Positions 1-8,198 of a stretch of DNA of 55,958 bases are shown in pieces. The stretch comes from a virus: IMG/VR virus record IMGVR_UViG_3300043411_001711, positions 1 to 55,958 of that record; one strand, written 5' to 3'. Position 1 is the first letter of the stretch. Each line of letters starts with the position of its first letter. Below the pieces are notes generated by a model, which saw nothing but the letters and a program-made list of their open reading frames with translations, did not search any database and was not told the origin of the DNA. The translations under genes and the position numbers were made by a program.

Positions 1-128
1 CTTCGGCATCTGGCTCATACTCTGACAGCGACGACTGTCCGGACAATAACGACGAAGCCTACGGTTGGAATCATTTGTTTCTGGACCGCGAAGGCGAAGC
101 GGATGCCGGCGAGTGGATGCGAGTTATT
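1..128. repeat. Terminal direct repeat, left copy (contig end overlap)
   Basis: The first 128 bases match 55831-55958 with a single mismatch (T at 2, G at 55832). The tail gene reading frame is continuous across the join. The simplest reading is an assembly overlap from a circular or circularly permuted genome. A true short terminal repeat is possible but less likely because the overlap lies inside a coding region. Confidence 0.95.
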
Positions 129-197
129 GTCGAAGCGACGGGCGAACCACTGTTCCCTCTGAAATCCTTTAACACGATTTTCTATCCACTGCTATGA
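3..197 (+). CDS. Distal tail protein, C-terminal part (continues from right edge)
   Basis: This is the 3' end of the gene that starts at 54831. Joined across the terminal overlap the product is about 398 residues. This segment carries an acidic Ser/Asp patch followed by an ordinary globular C-terminus ending in FYPLL. The stop overlaps the next ATG (ATGA at 194-197), so the two tail genes are probably translationally coupled. Position just after the tape measure suggests a distal tail or baseplate-type structural protein. No family was recognised from sequence, so the role rests on gene order. Confidence 0.75.
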   Translation, partial: SASGSYSDSDDCPDNNDEAYGWNHLFLDREGEADAGEWMRVIVEATGEPLFPLKSFNTIFYPLL

Positions 198-1237
198 AAC
201 GACCGTATCAATGGACTCCGGGCGACCCGATTACTGCAGAGCGAATGAACTCTGATCAGGCGGAGGCCTCACGGTCACGCCGCGACATCGCCTTGGGCAG
301 CGGCTCGTCGATGGTCAACGAGGCACTCGGGAATCAGTCCGCCAACATGCGAAAGTCGTATCTGCGACTCGCTGTAGCGATTGAAAACTTCCAGATCCAG
401 CCAGAGAAGACCGACCTTGCCCAGGCTCTCGATGATGTGCCGTCCGGGCTGTGTCAGTGGTTTCGCCTGAATCGCAAAAGCGGGATTCACGTTGAAGATA
501 CTCTCTCCACTCCGTTTCGTGTGTATGACGTGCTGGGCGGTCTCAACGACCAAGTTGGCAAAGTCACAGGCGAGTTCTTCTACTGCGTCTACAACGAAGA
601 CTCGAAGCGGTGGGAGATTCTCCAGAGTTCCGGCGTAAAGTTAGCCTATGGAATCGTCGGCACCTGTCTCGGTGACGGCTGGTATGAAGTCGAACTCAGC
701 GATTGGGAAGAAACGCCATTTACGGGATCCGAGTCAGGTTCGCTCTCGGTTTCTGCATCGGCCTCCGATGACCCGTGCGATCTCTGTGCGATCGAGCCGA
801 CCGAAGCAGTCCCCGGCGACTCCGCAGAGTGCGACACGATTCAGGAGGTCAGTGTCTACCGGAACGCCGGGGCAGGACTCGGTGAGATCGTCTACGCCCA
901 CACCTGCAGCCTGATTCCGTTGCTTCCCGGAAGTCTCGTGAAGATGCTGAAGCGGTCTCCCGGGGGAGCCGCCAGTGATTCGGCGAGTGCCTCCGGAAGC
1001 CAGTCCTCAAGCGTCTCCGACGACATCATCACCGACCGACTCTACGACGTTGTTGACGCCTCGAAGCCATTGCTGTCCCTGCCGTTCCCGCAATACGAAT
1101 GCTGCACGTTGCCAGACGGATCTCGTGAAGTCCGTCTGGTCAAGTGTGACAGAGCGATCGTTGAAGGCGTGCCATGCTTTGGCGAACCGACTCCGTGCCC
1201 ATCATCGGACAGCGCCAGCCTCAGTGAAAGTCTGTGA
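194..1237 (+). CDS. Ser/Ala-rich tail or baseplate protein
   Basis: 347 residues. The N-terminus WTPGDPITAERMN resembles the entry segment of many phage tail-fibre and baseplate proteins. Three low-complexity Ser/Ala stretches follow: around residues 178-193, around 260-275 and at the very C-terminus. They are separated by globular parts holding Cys pairs. Ser-rich linkers are typical acceptor sites for O-glycosylation, which matters because a glycosyltransferase cassette begins 730 bases downstream. The start overlaps the preceding stop by four bases. Its 3' end overlaps the converging minus-strand gene by 36 bases. The specific function is unknown. Confidence 0.8.
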   Translation: MKRPYQWTPGDPITAERMNSDQAEASRSRRDIALGSGSSMVNEALGNQSANMRKSYLRLAVAIENFQIQPEKTDLAQALDDVPSGLCQWFRLNRKSGIHVEDTLSTPFRVYDVLGGLNDQVGKVTGEFFYCVYNEDSKRWEILQSSGVKLAYGIVGTCLGDGWYEVELSDWEETPFTGSESGSLSVSASASDDPCDLCAIEPTEAVPGDSAECDTIQEVSVYRNAGAGLGEIVYAHTCSLIPLLPGSLVKMLKRSPGGAASDSASASGSQSSSVSDDIITDRLYDVVDASKPLLSLPFPQYECCTLPDGSREVRLVKCDRAIVEGVPCFGEPTPCPSSDSASLSESL

Positions 1238-1393
1238 GAGGACTTCGCGGTCGATGTACTCGGCAGTTTCCTGCTCCTGCTGTTCGCGGCGCATTCTCTC
1301 GGCGTGTGTTGTGATCGCCATGGGAATCCCAGTCAGAAGAACCCCCAGAAACGTCACCAGAACAACGACGAGAATCCAGTCAATGTATTTCAT
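1202..1393 (-). CDS. Small single-span membrane protein
   Basis: 63 residues. One hydrophobic span lies at about residues 5-28, followed by a charged, Glu/Arg/Gln-rich helical tail. The ATG at 1393 overlaps the stop of the upstream minus-strand gene (ATGA), so they form a two-gene unit running against the surrounding late operon. A longer reading from 1462 exists, but the coupled ATG is better. The topology fits a small phage membrane protein, for example an exclusion factor or spanin-like protein. Nothing in the sequence settles which. Confidence 0.6.
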   Translation of the reverse strand: MKYIDWILVVVLVTFLGVLLTGIPMAITTHAERMRREQQEQETAEYIDREVLSQTFTEAGAVR

Positions 1394-1923
1394 GGGCAAC
1401 CCAGTGTAACGAGACCTTCGACGGTAGCGGCGTAGAAGACAATCCCTCCGGAGGTCTCGCACCCCATCAAAGCGGTAAAACGAAACGATCCCAGAAAAGA
1501 TTCGTTAGCGACGTCGTCGCAGCCTGGACAGGAAAAAACCAAGTCTTCTACTTCAGCCCAGAACGGTGAAAGCGGAGGGTTGAATGGTCCTTGTCCGGAA
1601 ATCATTCCAGAGACCGCTGAGCGGTACTGAGCTCTCCAACGAAAGCCCCCAGTTAGCGGATCAACCGTACAAAACACTTTTGCATTGAGGTGCCCAGCTC
1701 CAAGTATCAGCACGGCGCCCTCTGGGTCATTCATCATGTCTTGACAGGAAAAGTCACCGCCGACGATTGTTGTGTAGCCGGGCCCTGTGCAGTCGTTCGC
1801 TGTAACAGTCGTTGTCCACTGAACGCTAGCAGAGGCTTCCTGAGGCCACTCCGGACAACACGGACAGAAAAACACGCCGCAGCATCCACACTCCAAGACT
1901 GCTTTCTTTAAGTTTCCAGCCAT
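1390..1923 (-). CDS. Cys-rich hypothetical protein (moron-like)
   Basis: 177 residues, first gene of a two-gene minus-strand unit inserted into the plus-strand late region. The N-terminus is dense in Cys (CGCC, CPCC). More Cys pairs follow in the body (for example CPGC), suggesting disulphides or metal binding. No signal peptide is clear. Only 45 bases separate its start from the divergent gene at 1969, so a bidirectional promoter would have to lie there. Opposite orientation to the operon is typical of moron genes. Function not recognised. Confidence 0.6.
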   Translation of the reverse strand: MAGNLKKAVLECGCCGVFFCPCCPEWPQEASASVQWTTTVTANDCTGPGYTTIVGGDFSCQDMMNDPEGAVLILGAGHLNAKVFCTVDPLTGGFRWRAQYRSAVSGMISGQGPFNPPLSPFWAEVEDLVFSCPGCDDVANESFLGSFRFTALMGCETSGGIVFYAATVEGLVTLGCP

Positions 1924-1968
1924 ACTACAATTTCCGAGAGCGTCTTAGGTTCAGAAGAAGGGGCACGA

Positions 1969-2667
1969 ATGCAATTCGTTTGGTTCTACATTACTGGCCC
2001 GGATAACGGATTTGAACTCCGGAAATCAATTCTGTCTGTGCAGCGGAACGTCCCTGGCGAACACAAGATCACTGTGATCGGCGAGAAGCCAGCGTGGTAC
2101 GACGGGCATCATCTTAAAGTCGCCCCGATCCGAATGCGAGTCCCGACCGGCCATCTGCCGTTTCGCGACACCCAGAACAAACTTGTTCACGCAGCGAACT
2201 CCCCGGAAATCGACGACTCCTTCGTCTGGATGATGGACGACGTTTACTTCCTAAAGACGACAACCGTCGAAGAAATCTGCCGGCCGATTCATGACCCATG
2301 GTATCGGGTCAACACAAAAACAATCTGGCATCAGCTCATCCGGATCACGTTCGCCACGCTGCAGAAGCACGGGAAGTCGAACCTGCAGTACGCAACCCAT
2401 CTCCCCCATCTCTTCGAAAAAGAGAAGCTGCGAGAGATGTTTGCCATCTACGACTACCCAAAGACTCTGTTATTATTCGAAAATCTGTATAGGAATCACT
2501 TCGAAAATCCAGAGAATGCAGTTTCATACACAGGGTTTCTGAGAAGGTTGCTGGTTCCGATGCCTTTGGGCGGGATCCACAGCATCCAGGAGAATGTTCT
2601 GAATTACCAGTCGAAGTGTTACACGCCGCAGATGAAGGCGTTCCTTGAGCAGAAGTTTCCGGAGTAG
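1969..2667 (+). CDS. Glycosyltransferase-like protein (Stealth-like)
   Basis: 232 residues. FVWMMDDVYFL (about residues 85-95) has the look of the metal/nucleotide-sugar DD motif of Stealth-type and other GT-A phosphosugar or glycosyl transferases. PFRDTQNKL just before it fits the same fold. It opens the sugar-enzyme cassette and is followed after two bases by the radical SAM gene. Substrate is unknown. Assignment is from motif and context. Confidence 0.6.
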   Translation: MQFVWFYITGPDNGFELRKSILSVQRNVPGEHKITVIGEKPAWYDGHHLKVAPIRMRVPTGHLPFRDTQNKLVHAANSPEIDDSFVWMMDDVYFLKTTTVEEICRPIHDPWYRVNTKTIWHQLIRITFATLQKHGKSNLQYATHLPHLFEKEKLREMFAIYDYPKTLLLFENLYRNHFENPENAVSYTGFLRRLLVPMPLGGIHSIQENVLNYQSKCYTPQMKAFLEQKFPE

Positions 2668-2669
2668 TT

Positions 2670-3650
2670 ATGCAGGCAGACGAAGCAATTGGGAAGATGG
2701 TCGCCCCAGGACAGAAGCGAGCGAACATCTGGCGCAACGGTGTGCTACAGATCTGGATTACCCGGGCCTGTGATAAGGCCTGCTTCCATTGCACCCAGGG
2801 AAGCAACCTCGGAGGAAAAGCGGGGATGATTACTCCCGATCAGTTCGAAGAAGCCCTGCTGTCCCTGCAGTGCAATGAACGAGGCGGGTACTTCGGAGTC
2901 GTCGGGATGTTCGGAGGAAACCCTGCGATGCATCCGGAGTTCGAAACGCTTGTTCGAATACTGAAGAAGCATGTCCCGTTCGACCAGCGAGGGCTGTGGT
3001 GCAATAACCCGCTTGGAAAGGGCAAGTGGATGCGGGGAGTCTTTAACCCTGCCGTGAGCAACCTAAACGTGCATCAGGATCGCAAGGCCTACGATGAATT
3101 CGCAAAGGACTGGCCGGAGTGCCGACGATACCTGAAGGGGCTCGAAGAAGATTCGAGACATGGCCCACCTCTGGTTGCGATGCAGGACGTCATTGCCGAC
3201 GAAGGCGAGCGATGGGATCTGATTGCGAACTGTGACGTCAACCGGCACTGGTCGGCGATGATCGGCGTTGTTCGTGGCGAATTAAAGGCCTACTTCTGCG
3301 AACTCGCCGCCGCGCAAGCGATGCTCCACCAGAATAACATGAACTGGATGGGCACTGGGGCTCCGATGCCAGACACTGGACTTCCTGTCACTCCAGGGTG
3401 GTGGAGAAAACCGATTCAGGACTTCGCAGATCAGATCAAACTTCACTGCCATGCCTGCGGGATTCCACTGAAGGCCTTCGGTTCGTTAGCGAACGGTGGT
3501 CCGTTTGAACAGCACACAGTTACACACGCTCCGATCATGAAGTTCAAGAAGACCGATCGCCAGGGTCAACTCGTTGAAACACTGGTCCAACTTGGGGAGA
3601 AGCATCTCCCGAAAGCAACCGACTACATTCAGAATTCAGGACTTCAATGA
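2670..3650 (+). CDS. Radical SAM enzyme
   Basis: 326 residues. The cluster-binding motif CX3CX2C is present at Cys34, Cys38 and Cys41 (ACDKACFHC), which in this superfamily holds a 4Fe-4S cluster and cleaves S-adenosylmethionine to a radical. Other Cys residues near the C-terminus (CHACG, about residues 260-264) could bind a second cluster, but a full SPASM pattern is not evident. The gene sits between glycosyltransferase and methyltransferase genes and overlaps the latter by four bases. It may modify a sugar, a peptide side chain or a nucleotide. The sequence does not say which. Confidence 0.8.
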   Translation: MQADEAIGKMVAPGQKRANIWRNGVLQIWITRACDKACFHCTQGSNLGGKAGMITPDQFEEALLSLQCNERGGYFGVVGMFGGNPAMHPEFETLVRILKKHVPFDQRGLWCNNPLGKGKWMRGVFNPAVSNLNVHQDRKAYDEFAKDWPECRRYLKGLEEDSRHGPPLVAMQDVIADEGERWDLIANCDVNRHWSAMIGVVRGELKAYFCELAAAQAMLHQNNMNWMGTGAPMPDTGLPVTPGWWRKPIQDFADQIKLHCHACGIPLKAFGSLANGGPFEQHTVTHAPIMKFKKTDRQGQLVETLVQLGEKHLPKATDYIQNSGLQ

Positions 3651-4237
3651 AAGCGATTTTATCACCAGAGATCCATGACCGCAGTGAATTCAGTCTGCTC
3701 TGCAACTGGAGGAAGTTGTATCGCGCTGTGGAAGTGGGCGTCGACCGCGCAGGCTTCGCCGAAGAATTCATGTCGCGATGGCGAGGGCATAATTACTTCG
3801 GAATCGACACATACGAATCTTACCCTGAATTCCCGTGGAGCAGGGAAACAGACTACTTGATGGCTGTTGCGAGGTTTGAGCGATCCAGAATCAATTGCAA
3901 ACTGATCAAAGCGGAGTCAGTTGCTGCGGCAGAATCCTTGAAGTCATACAGTGGCCAGTTTTTTGCGGACCTTCGACTGATTGACTTTGTTTACGTTGAC
4001 GCAGGACATGATTACGAATCTGTAAAAAAAGATCTGGAGGCCTGGTGGCCGCTCGTTAGCGAAATAGGAGTCTTCGCTGGGCATGACTACGACGAAGGGC
4101 ACCCGGAAGTTGTTCTCGCTGTGGACGAGTTCTTCGAAGGTAAAGCAGTGGTCTATCGGACCCACGAGCAGATCTCATCATGGTATGTATACAGAAATGG
4201 AATGCCAGGTAATGACTGGAGGCGAGTCCGTGATTAA
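3647..4237 (+). CDS. Class I SAM-dependent methyltransferase
   Basis: 196 residues, Methyltransf_24-like. Motif I is AVEVGVDRAGF (about residues 27-37). An acidic ribose-binding position follows in GIDTY (52-56). The catalytic-side segment FVYVDAGHDYESV lies at about 114-126, and the later GHDY repeats the family pattern. Such enzymes are common in sugar and natural-product gene clusters, usually as O-methyltransferases. The start overlaps the radical SAM stop (ATGA). The 3' end overlaps the next glycosyltransferase by eight bases. Confidence 0.8.
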   Translation: MKAILSPEIHDRSEFSLLCNWRKLYRAVEVGVDRAGFAEEFMSRWRGHNYFGIDTYESYPEFPWSRETDYLMAVARFERSRINCKLIKAESVAAAESLKSYSGQFFADLRLIDFVYVDAGHDYESVKKDLEAWWPLVSEIGVFAGHDYDEGHPEVVLAVDEFFEGKAVVYRTHEQISSWYVYRNGMPGNDWRRVRD

Positions 4238-5057
4238 GCCTCGAGGAATTGTGATTTGCGTCAATTATGACGACATCCTGAGGATTACTCTTCCTTGGAA
4301 TTTGTCGTGTCTTTCGGAATGCTGCGTCATCACTTCGCACAGCGACAACCGCACTGCATCATACGTCAACGCGCTATCAGAGTCTTATGCTCCAGGTTTT
4401 CTAAGACTATTTCAAACCGACGCATTCACTCGGTATGGAGCGAAGTTCAATAAAGGCCTTGCAATGGAGGAGGGTCTCGACTTTTTTGGGCGAGAAGACT
4501 GGATGCTGATATGGGACGCCGACACGGCACTTCCTAGAGATTTTGCTCTTTCGAACATTGAGTGCGGTAATCTTTACGGCGCAAAGCGAAGAATGATCGA
4601 ACAGGCATCACGGGAAACGCTCGTTTGCGACTGGTCGAATCTTCCTTTGGCAAAAGATATTGAATTCGCGGGGTTCTTTCAGTTGTTTCATGCTGAGGAC
4701 TTCGTGCTCCGTAAGAAACCATGGTACGACCCAACATTCATTCACGCTGGAGGAGGAGACGCATTTTTTCAGTCGCTCTGGGGGATTCGATCAAAGATTC
4801 GCCTTGAGATAGAGTGCCTGCACATTGGGCCTCGGGATCAGAACTGGTATGGTCGAGTTTCCAGTCGCCTTGATGGTGAACCGAATGAAGATGTTCTATC
4901 TCGCTCTGCCTCGATGACGAACATGAAAAGGTCGAATGGGTGGATCAAGGATGGAAAGAAGATCGTTCGTGTTAAAGACCGCGTGAAAGTCCCCGGATAC
5001 ACAAGCACATTCATTTGGCACCGAAGTAACCCTGAAACTGACGTGATTAACCCATAA
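4230..5057 (+). CDS. GT-A glycosyltransferase, paralogue 1
   Basis: 275 residues from a GTG at 4230. That start has a GGAGGCGAG Shine-Dalgarno and matches the N-terminus of the next gene. Longer readings from 4083 or 4212 would run through the methyltransferase gene. The DxD motif is LIWDADTALP (Asp96, Asp98). A conserved FHAED and a GGGDAFF segment lie near residues 165-200, and CLHIGP follows. The same blocks recur in the adjacent gene, so these are tandem paralogues. Likely transfers a sugar to a phage-linked acceptor; the acceptor is unknown. Confidence 0.75.
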   Translation: MIKPRGIVICVNYDDILRITLPWNLSCLSECCVITSHSDNRTASYVNALSESYAPGFLRLFQTDAFTRYGAKFNKGLAMEEGLDFFGREDWMLIWDADTALPRDFALSNIECGNLYGAKRRMIEQASRETLVCDWSNLPLAKDIEFAGFFQLFHAEDFVLRKKPWYDPTFIHAGGGDAFFQSLWGIRSKIRLEIECLHIGPRDQNWYGRVSSRLDGEPNEDVLSRSASMTNMKRSNGWIKDGKKIVRVKDRVKVPGYTSTFIWHRSNPETDVINP

Positions 5058-5797
5058 TGCACCAGTTCCGCTCAATCACGATCTGCGTCGAGTACACCGA
5101 CCTCCTCGCGTTAACTATTCCGTTTAACGCACCGTGGTTCAGTGAAACGATGATCGTGACGTCGGAGCAGGATCGCAAGACACAGCAGTATTGCATCGAC
5201 AACGAAATCCGCTGCCACGTCACCGATGCCTTCTATCGACGTGGAGCAGTGTTCAATAAGTGGGCGGCTCTGGAGGAGGGGCTCGATGTCTACGGTCGTA
5301 CTGGCTGGCTGTGTCTCCTGGATGCTGATGTGGTTCTGCCTCGTCGAATCGGAGCGTGGACTCCGAAAGTGGGGAATCTCTACACGCCGCGCCGCAGGAT
5401 CTGGGATCCGCCGCCGGCAGCGATTCCGAATGAACGCACCTGGGGTCTTAACCGGCGTTCTTTGCTACGAGAGGACTTTGCTGGATACTGCCAGTTCTTC
5501 CATGCAGAGGATCCTGTCCTTGGATCTTCGCCGTGGCATGCGACGGATTGGACGTGGGCCGGTGGTGCAGACACATATTTTTGCAAGAAATGGGCGGACC
5601 AAAAAAAGCTAAGAACGCCGTTTGAGTGCCTGCATCTTGGGCCTCCATTCCATAACTGGGCAGGACGAACGACGCCATTCTTGGACGGCACAGAACCAGA
5701 GCAGGCTGAGAAGCGGAAAGGCGTCCGTGCGATGCTGATGAACGCCAGGAAGGCAAATAACCGACAGAACCGATACTTAGCGGAGAAACTCAAATGA
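5057..5797 (+). CDS. GT-A glycosyltransferase, paralogue 2
   Basis: 246 residues. It shares with the preceding gene the N-terminal strand (ITICVEYTDLLALTIPF), the DxD motif (LLDADVVLP, Asp89 and Asp91), the FHAED segment, AGGADTYF and CLHLGPP. It begins one base inside the previous stop and ends in a four-base overlap with the next gene. The conservation of all motif blocks suggests both copies are active, perhaps on different sugars. Confidence 0.75.
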   Translation: MHQFRSITICVEYTDLLALTIPFNAPWFSETMIVTSEQDRKTQQYCIDNEIRCHVTDAFYRRGAVFNKWAALEEGLDVYGRTGWLCLLDADVVLPRRIGAWTPKVGNLYTPRRRIWDPPPAAIPNERTWGLNRRSLLREDFAGYCQFFHAEDPVLGSSPWHATDWTWAGGADTYFCKKWADQKKLRTPFECLHLGPPFHNWAGRTTPFLDGTEPEQAEKRKGVRAMLMNARKANNRQNRYLAEKLK

Positions 5798-6711
5798 AGA
5801 TCGCTGCAGGCGTCCTGCTCGCTCCTCGACCACTGGGACCAGTGTATCAGGAATGCATCGACTCACTGAAGTCGTCGCTGAACTGCACTGTCCGTGTTTT
5901 CGCCGAACCAAATTCCCCGAAGACGTTTGCGACGTATCGCCCTGATCACTACGCACCACCATGGGGGCTGACCTCTGGTCCGAATGGCGAACTCGGCAAC
6001 TTCCAGAACTGGATCCAGTCCGCGCGGGACATGCTTGTTCTGGAGCCCGACGCGGATGCGATCCTGATCGCCGAGGACGACGCGATTTTCACCCCGAACA
6101 TCTTGTCCGTTCTCGAGCGAGATCTCTGGCCATGTCCAAACACGGGATGCGTTACGCTCTATTGCCCGCACATGAGCCAGTACAACAACCGAGTCAACGG
6201 TCTCACCCAGACGACGATTCGAGTCCCGCGGCACGATGCCTTGAAGAAGGTTGGGAATCTCGTCGGCGCTTTGGCTCTACTCTTTCCACGGCAATCGCTG
6301 GAAGAACTCGTCGTGCATCCAAGCATTGCAAAGTGGGGCGGATCGCATGGACAGAAGGACAATCCGAACACGAAGCGATGGGAACTCAAAGCGGTCGACA
6401 CATGGATCGGGCGGACACTGGCAGCGATGGGGAAGACCATCTGGCATTACACGCCGAGCCTTGTCGGACATAACGAAGTGCATCCGAAACTGAGCAACAG
6501 TTCGCTCGGACACCAGCAGTCACAGACTCGGAAGGCCAGAGGATGGGTTGGGCGTCGACCCATCGACCTTCTGAGGATGATGAACCCCCGGAGGAACCGT
6601 TATGACATCGTTGCCGATTTACGTGAGGGTGCGTTCGGAATACGAAACCTCGGACATGAGCCGATACCGCTTCGGCCTGACGGACAACATTCTGAGCCAG
6701 TCGCTCCGTAA
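5794..6711 (+). CDS. Glycosyltransferase-like protein
   Basis: 305 residues. ILIAEDDAIF (about 90-99) gives an EDD metal-binding motif of the kind seen in GT-A enzymes. A C-terminal HNEVHPKLSNSS block resembles the SLVGH/SS end of related phage and bacterial glycosyltransferases. The start is an ATGA overlap. The last roughly 36 codons overlap the next gene in another frame, so the final C-terminal tail is probably unconstrained. Confidence 0.65.
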   Translation: MKIAAGVLLAPRPLGPVYQECIDSLKSSLNCTVRVFAEPNSPKTFATYRPDHYAPPWGLTSGPNGELGNFQNWIQSARDMLVLEPDADAILIAEDDAIFTPNILSVLERDLWPCPNTGCVTLYCPHMSQYNNRVNGLTQTTIRVPRHDALKKVGNLVGALALLFPRQSLEELVVHPSIAKWGGSHGQKDNPNTKRWELKAVDTWIGRTLAAMGKTIWHYTPSLVGHNEVHPKLSNSSLGHQQSQTRKARGWVGRRPIDLLRMMNPRRNRYDIVADLREGAFGIRNLGHEPIPLRPDGQHSEPVAP

Positions 6712-7285
6712 GCAGACCTGCCAGGACTTCACGGTCATCCTGCTGCAGAATTCAACGGACCCACTGTTCACAAGACGCATTCGGTCTCTGGGTGTTAATG
6801 GGCGACTGGTGATCCACGACGACGGCTTGGAACACCCGCGAATCGAAGTGACCGTTGGAGATGATGATTTTCTGGGACCGGATTTCATCCAGAAGATCCG
6901 AGACTGCGAAGAATTCGTCGGGAACGGAAGGATACTGTTCCCCAATGGGTTTCTGTTCTACCGGCGGCGATGCTTTCTCTGGAGAAACCACCCGGATCAG
7001 GTGAAGGTCGACGTGATCTTCGAGCCAGGGAAGTTCGTCTTCGAGAACGTGGTCGGCAGTCTGGATTCGTCCTGGATCTACTGTAGGCACTGGGCCAACA
7101 CGAACTTCATCGATGAAAGCCAGATCCGCAACGAAGTCCAAGTGAAGTGGGCCGGATGGCAGCAGAATATCGTCCAGCGTTACTGTGACGCGGACATTAA
7201 GACAGGGACTGCGGCGAATGCGACGGTGTCGGCGCCTCGCCGTGTGATCATCCCAAGAGAAAAGAAGGGACAACGACGACGATGA
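6602..7285 (+). CDS. Glycosyltransferase-like protein (rhamnosyltransferase-like)
   Basis: 227 residues. The pattern RYRFGLTDNILSQSLRKQT, then a strand, then TVGDDDFLGPDF (Asp87-Asp89) resembles putative rhamnosyltransferases of the PF11316 type. The start has GGAGGAA upstream, supporting it despite a 110-base overlap with the preceding gene. The C-terminus is basic. It closes the sugar cassette and overlaps the next membrane gene by four bases. Confidence 0.6.
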   Translation: MTSLPIYVRVRSEYETSDMSRYRFGLTDNILSQSLRKQTCQDFTVILLQNSTDPLFTRRIRSLGVNGRLVIHDDGLEHPRIEVTVGDDDFLGPDFIQKIRDCEEFVGNGRILFPNGFLFYRRRCFLWRNHPDQVKVDVIFEPGKFVFENVVGSLDSSWIYCRHWANTNFIDESQIRNEVQVKWAGWQQNIVQRYCDADIKTGTAANATVSAPRRVIIPREKKGQRRR

Positions 7286-7554
7286 TTTTTGACTATGTGT
7301 TAGCGTGGCTCATTACCTATGGCTTTGCGTTTTCGTTTGCGGTGACAAAAGGTCCGTATGGTCTCTTTGAATTCTTCCGTGAGGATGTTAAGTCTAAAGA
7401 CCTGCCAGAGTGGGTGAAGGATGGGGTTCAGTGCCCCATCTGCCTGTCCTTCTGGTTTGGATTCGCTGTTATGCTTGGACTTGGTGGAGGCGTCACCATG
7501 TGGCTATCAAGTTTTGGATTCACCTGTTTGGTGGTGAGTCTTTCGCCGGACTGA
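7282..7554 (+). CDS. DUF1360-like small membrane protein
   Basis: 90 residues with two hydrophobic spans (about 3-22 and 58-85) and the motif CPICLSFWFG between them. That motif and topology are hallmarks of the DUF1360 family found in phages and spores. The biochemical role of the family is not known. It is translationally coupled to the last glycosyltransferase and precedes the holin-like gene, so it could belong to either group. Confidence 0.65.
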   Translation: MIFDYVLAWLITYGFAFSFAVTKGPYGLFEFFREDVKSKDLPEWVKDGVQCPICLSFWFGFAVMLGLGGGVTMWLSSFGFTCLVVSLSPD

Positions 7555-7639
7555 ACTTCCCTGCCTTCATTGCTGGCTGTTATTCCCTTCGGAGCAGTCA
7601 GGGACGCCCTTGAAGGCAGGGTTTTCTTTGGAGATCGCG

Positions 7640-7885
7640 ATGAAAGATTTCTTCACAAGCCCTACCACCGTCGGCATCCTGCGGCATGTCCTGACTCTCG
7701 TCGGGACGATGCTTGCCACTCGGGGTCTCATGACTCCGGAAGAAGCCTCGACGCTGGTTAACGTCACCATGGAAATTGGAGGATCAGCGTTGATCCTCGT
7801 TAGTATCATTGGCTCCGTCGTTAATAAGAAGAACCAAAATGGAAACACTGACCCGCCAGGCAGAATTGGCAGCAGCAAGAGTTGA
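7640..7885 (+). CDS. Holin-like protein (Pam3_gp28-like)
   Basis: 81 residues from the ATG preceded by GGAGATC. Longer starts are less well supported. The pattern LRHVLTLVGTMLATRG followed by an amphipathic turn, a second hydrophobic helix and a Lys/Asn tail matches the small two-span proteins of the Pam3_gp28 type, often annotated as holins. Such proteins would permeabilise the inner membrane at lysis. A papain-like protease lies 1.2 kb downstream. Family match is by eye. Confidence 0.6.
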   Translation: MKDFFTSPTTVGILRHVLTLVGTMLATRGLMTPEEASTLVNVTMEIGGSALILVSIIGSVVNKKNQNGNTDPPGRIGSSKS

Positions 7886-8198
7886 CTCAAATGCCGTCGG
7901 CATGGACCCACTCACGATCTTGACGATCTTGACGCAAGTCGTACCGATGATCGCTGCCTGTTGGAAACGAGATTCGACAGTTAACGCTGCGGATCCTTAT
8001 GCGAACCTGCGATCCTTCCATGAGAAGAATCCGGGTGGCTTGCGAAAGAAAGTGGCTCGTCGCATTCGCGCTGAAGCCACCGAGAGAATGGAGAAGTGGC
8101 AGTCGTTCCAGTTGGCTGATGGCGTAATTCAGCAGGCACTGTCCACACGACCTGAAATTGTCGCCGCGTGTTGTGCGGAGGCTCCGGAGGAACTATGA
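7839..8198 (+). CDS. Hypothetical protein
   Basis: 119 residues from the ATG at 7839, overlapping the holin-like gene by 46 bases. A short hydrophobic segment (about residues 24-38) is followed by a charged helical region rich in Arg and Lys. It ends in an ATGA overlap with the next secreted protein. Function not recognised. Position suggests a lysis accessory or tail role. Confidence 0.55.
   Translation: METLTRQAELAAARVDSNAVGMDPLTILTILTQVVPMIAACWKRDSTVNAADPYANLRSFHEKNPGGLRKKVARRIRAEATERMEKWQSFQLADGVIQQALSTRPEIVAACCAEAPEEL

Noticed and set aside
5863-6234. Minus-strand open frame under the glycosyltransferase
   Set aside because: Antisense shadow without motif or ribosome site.
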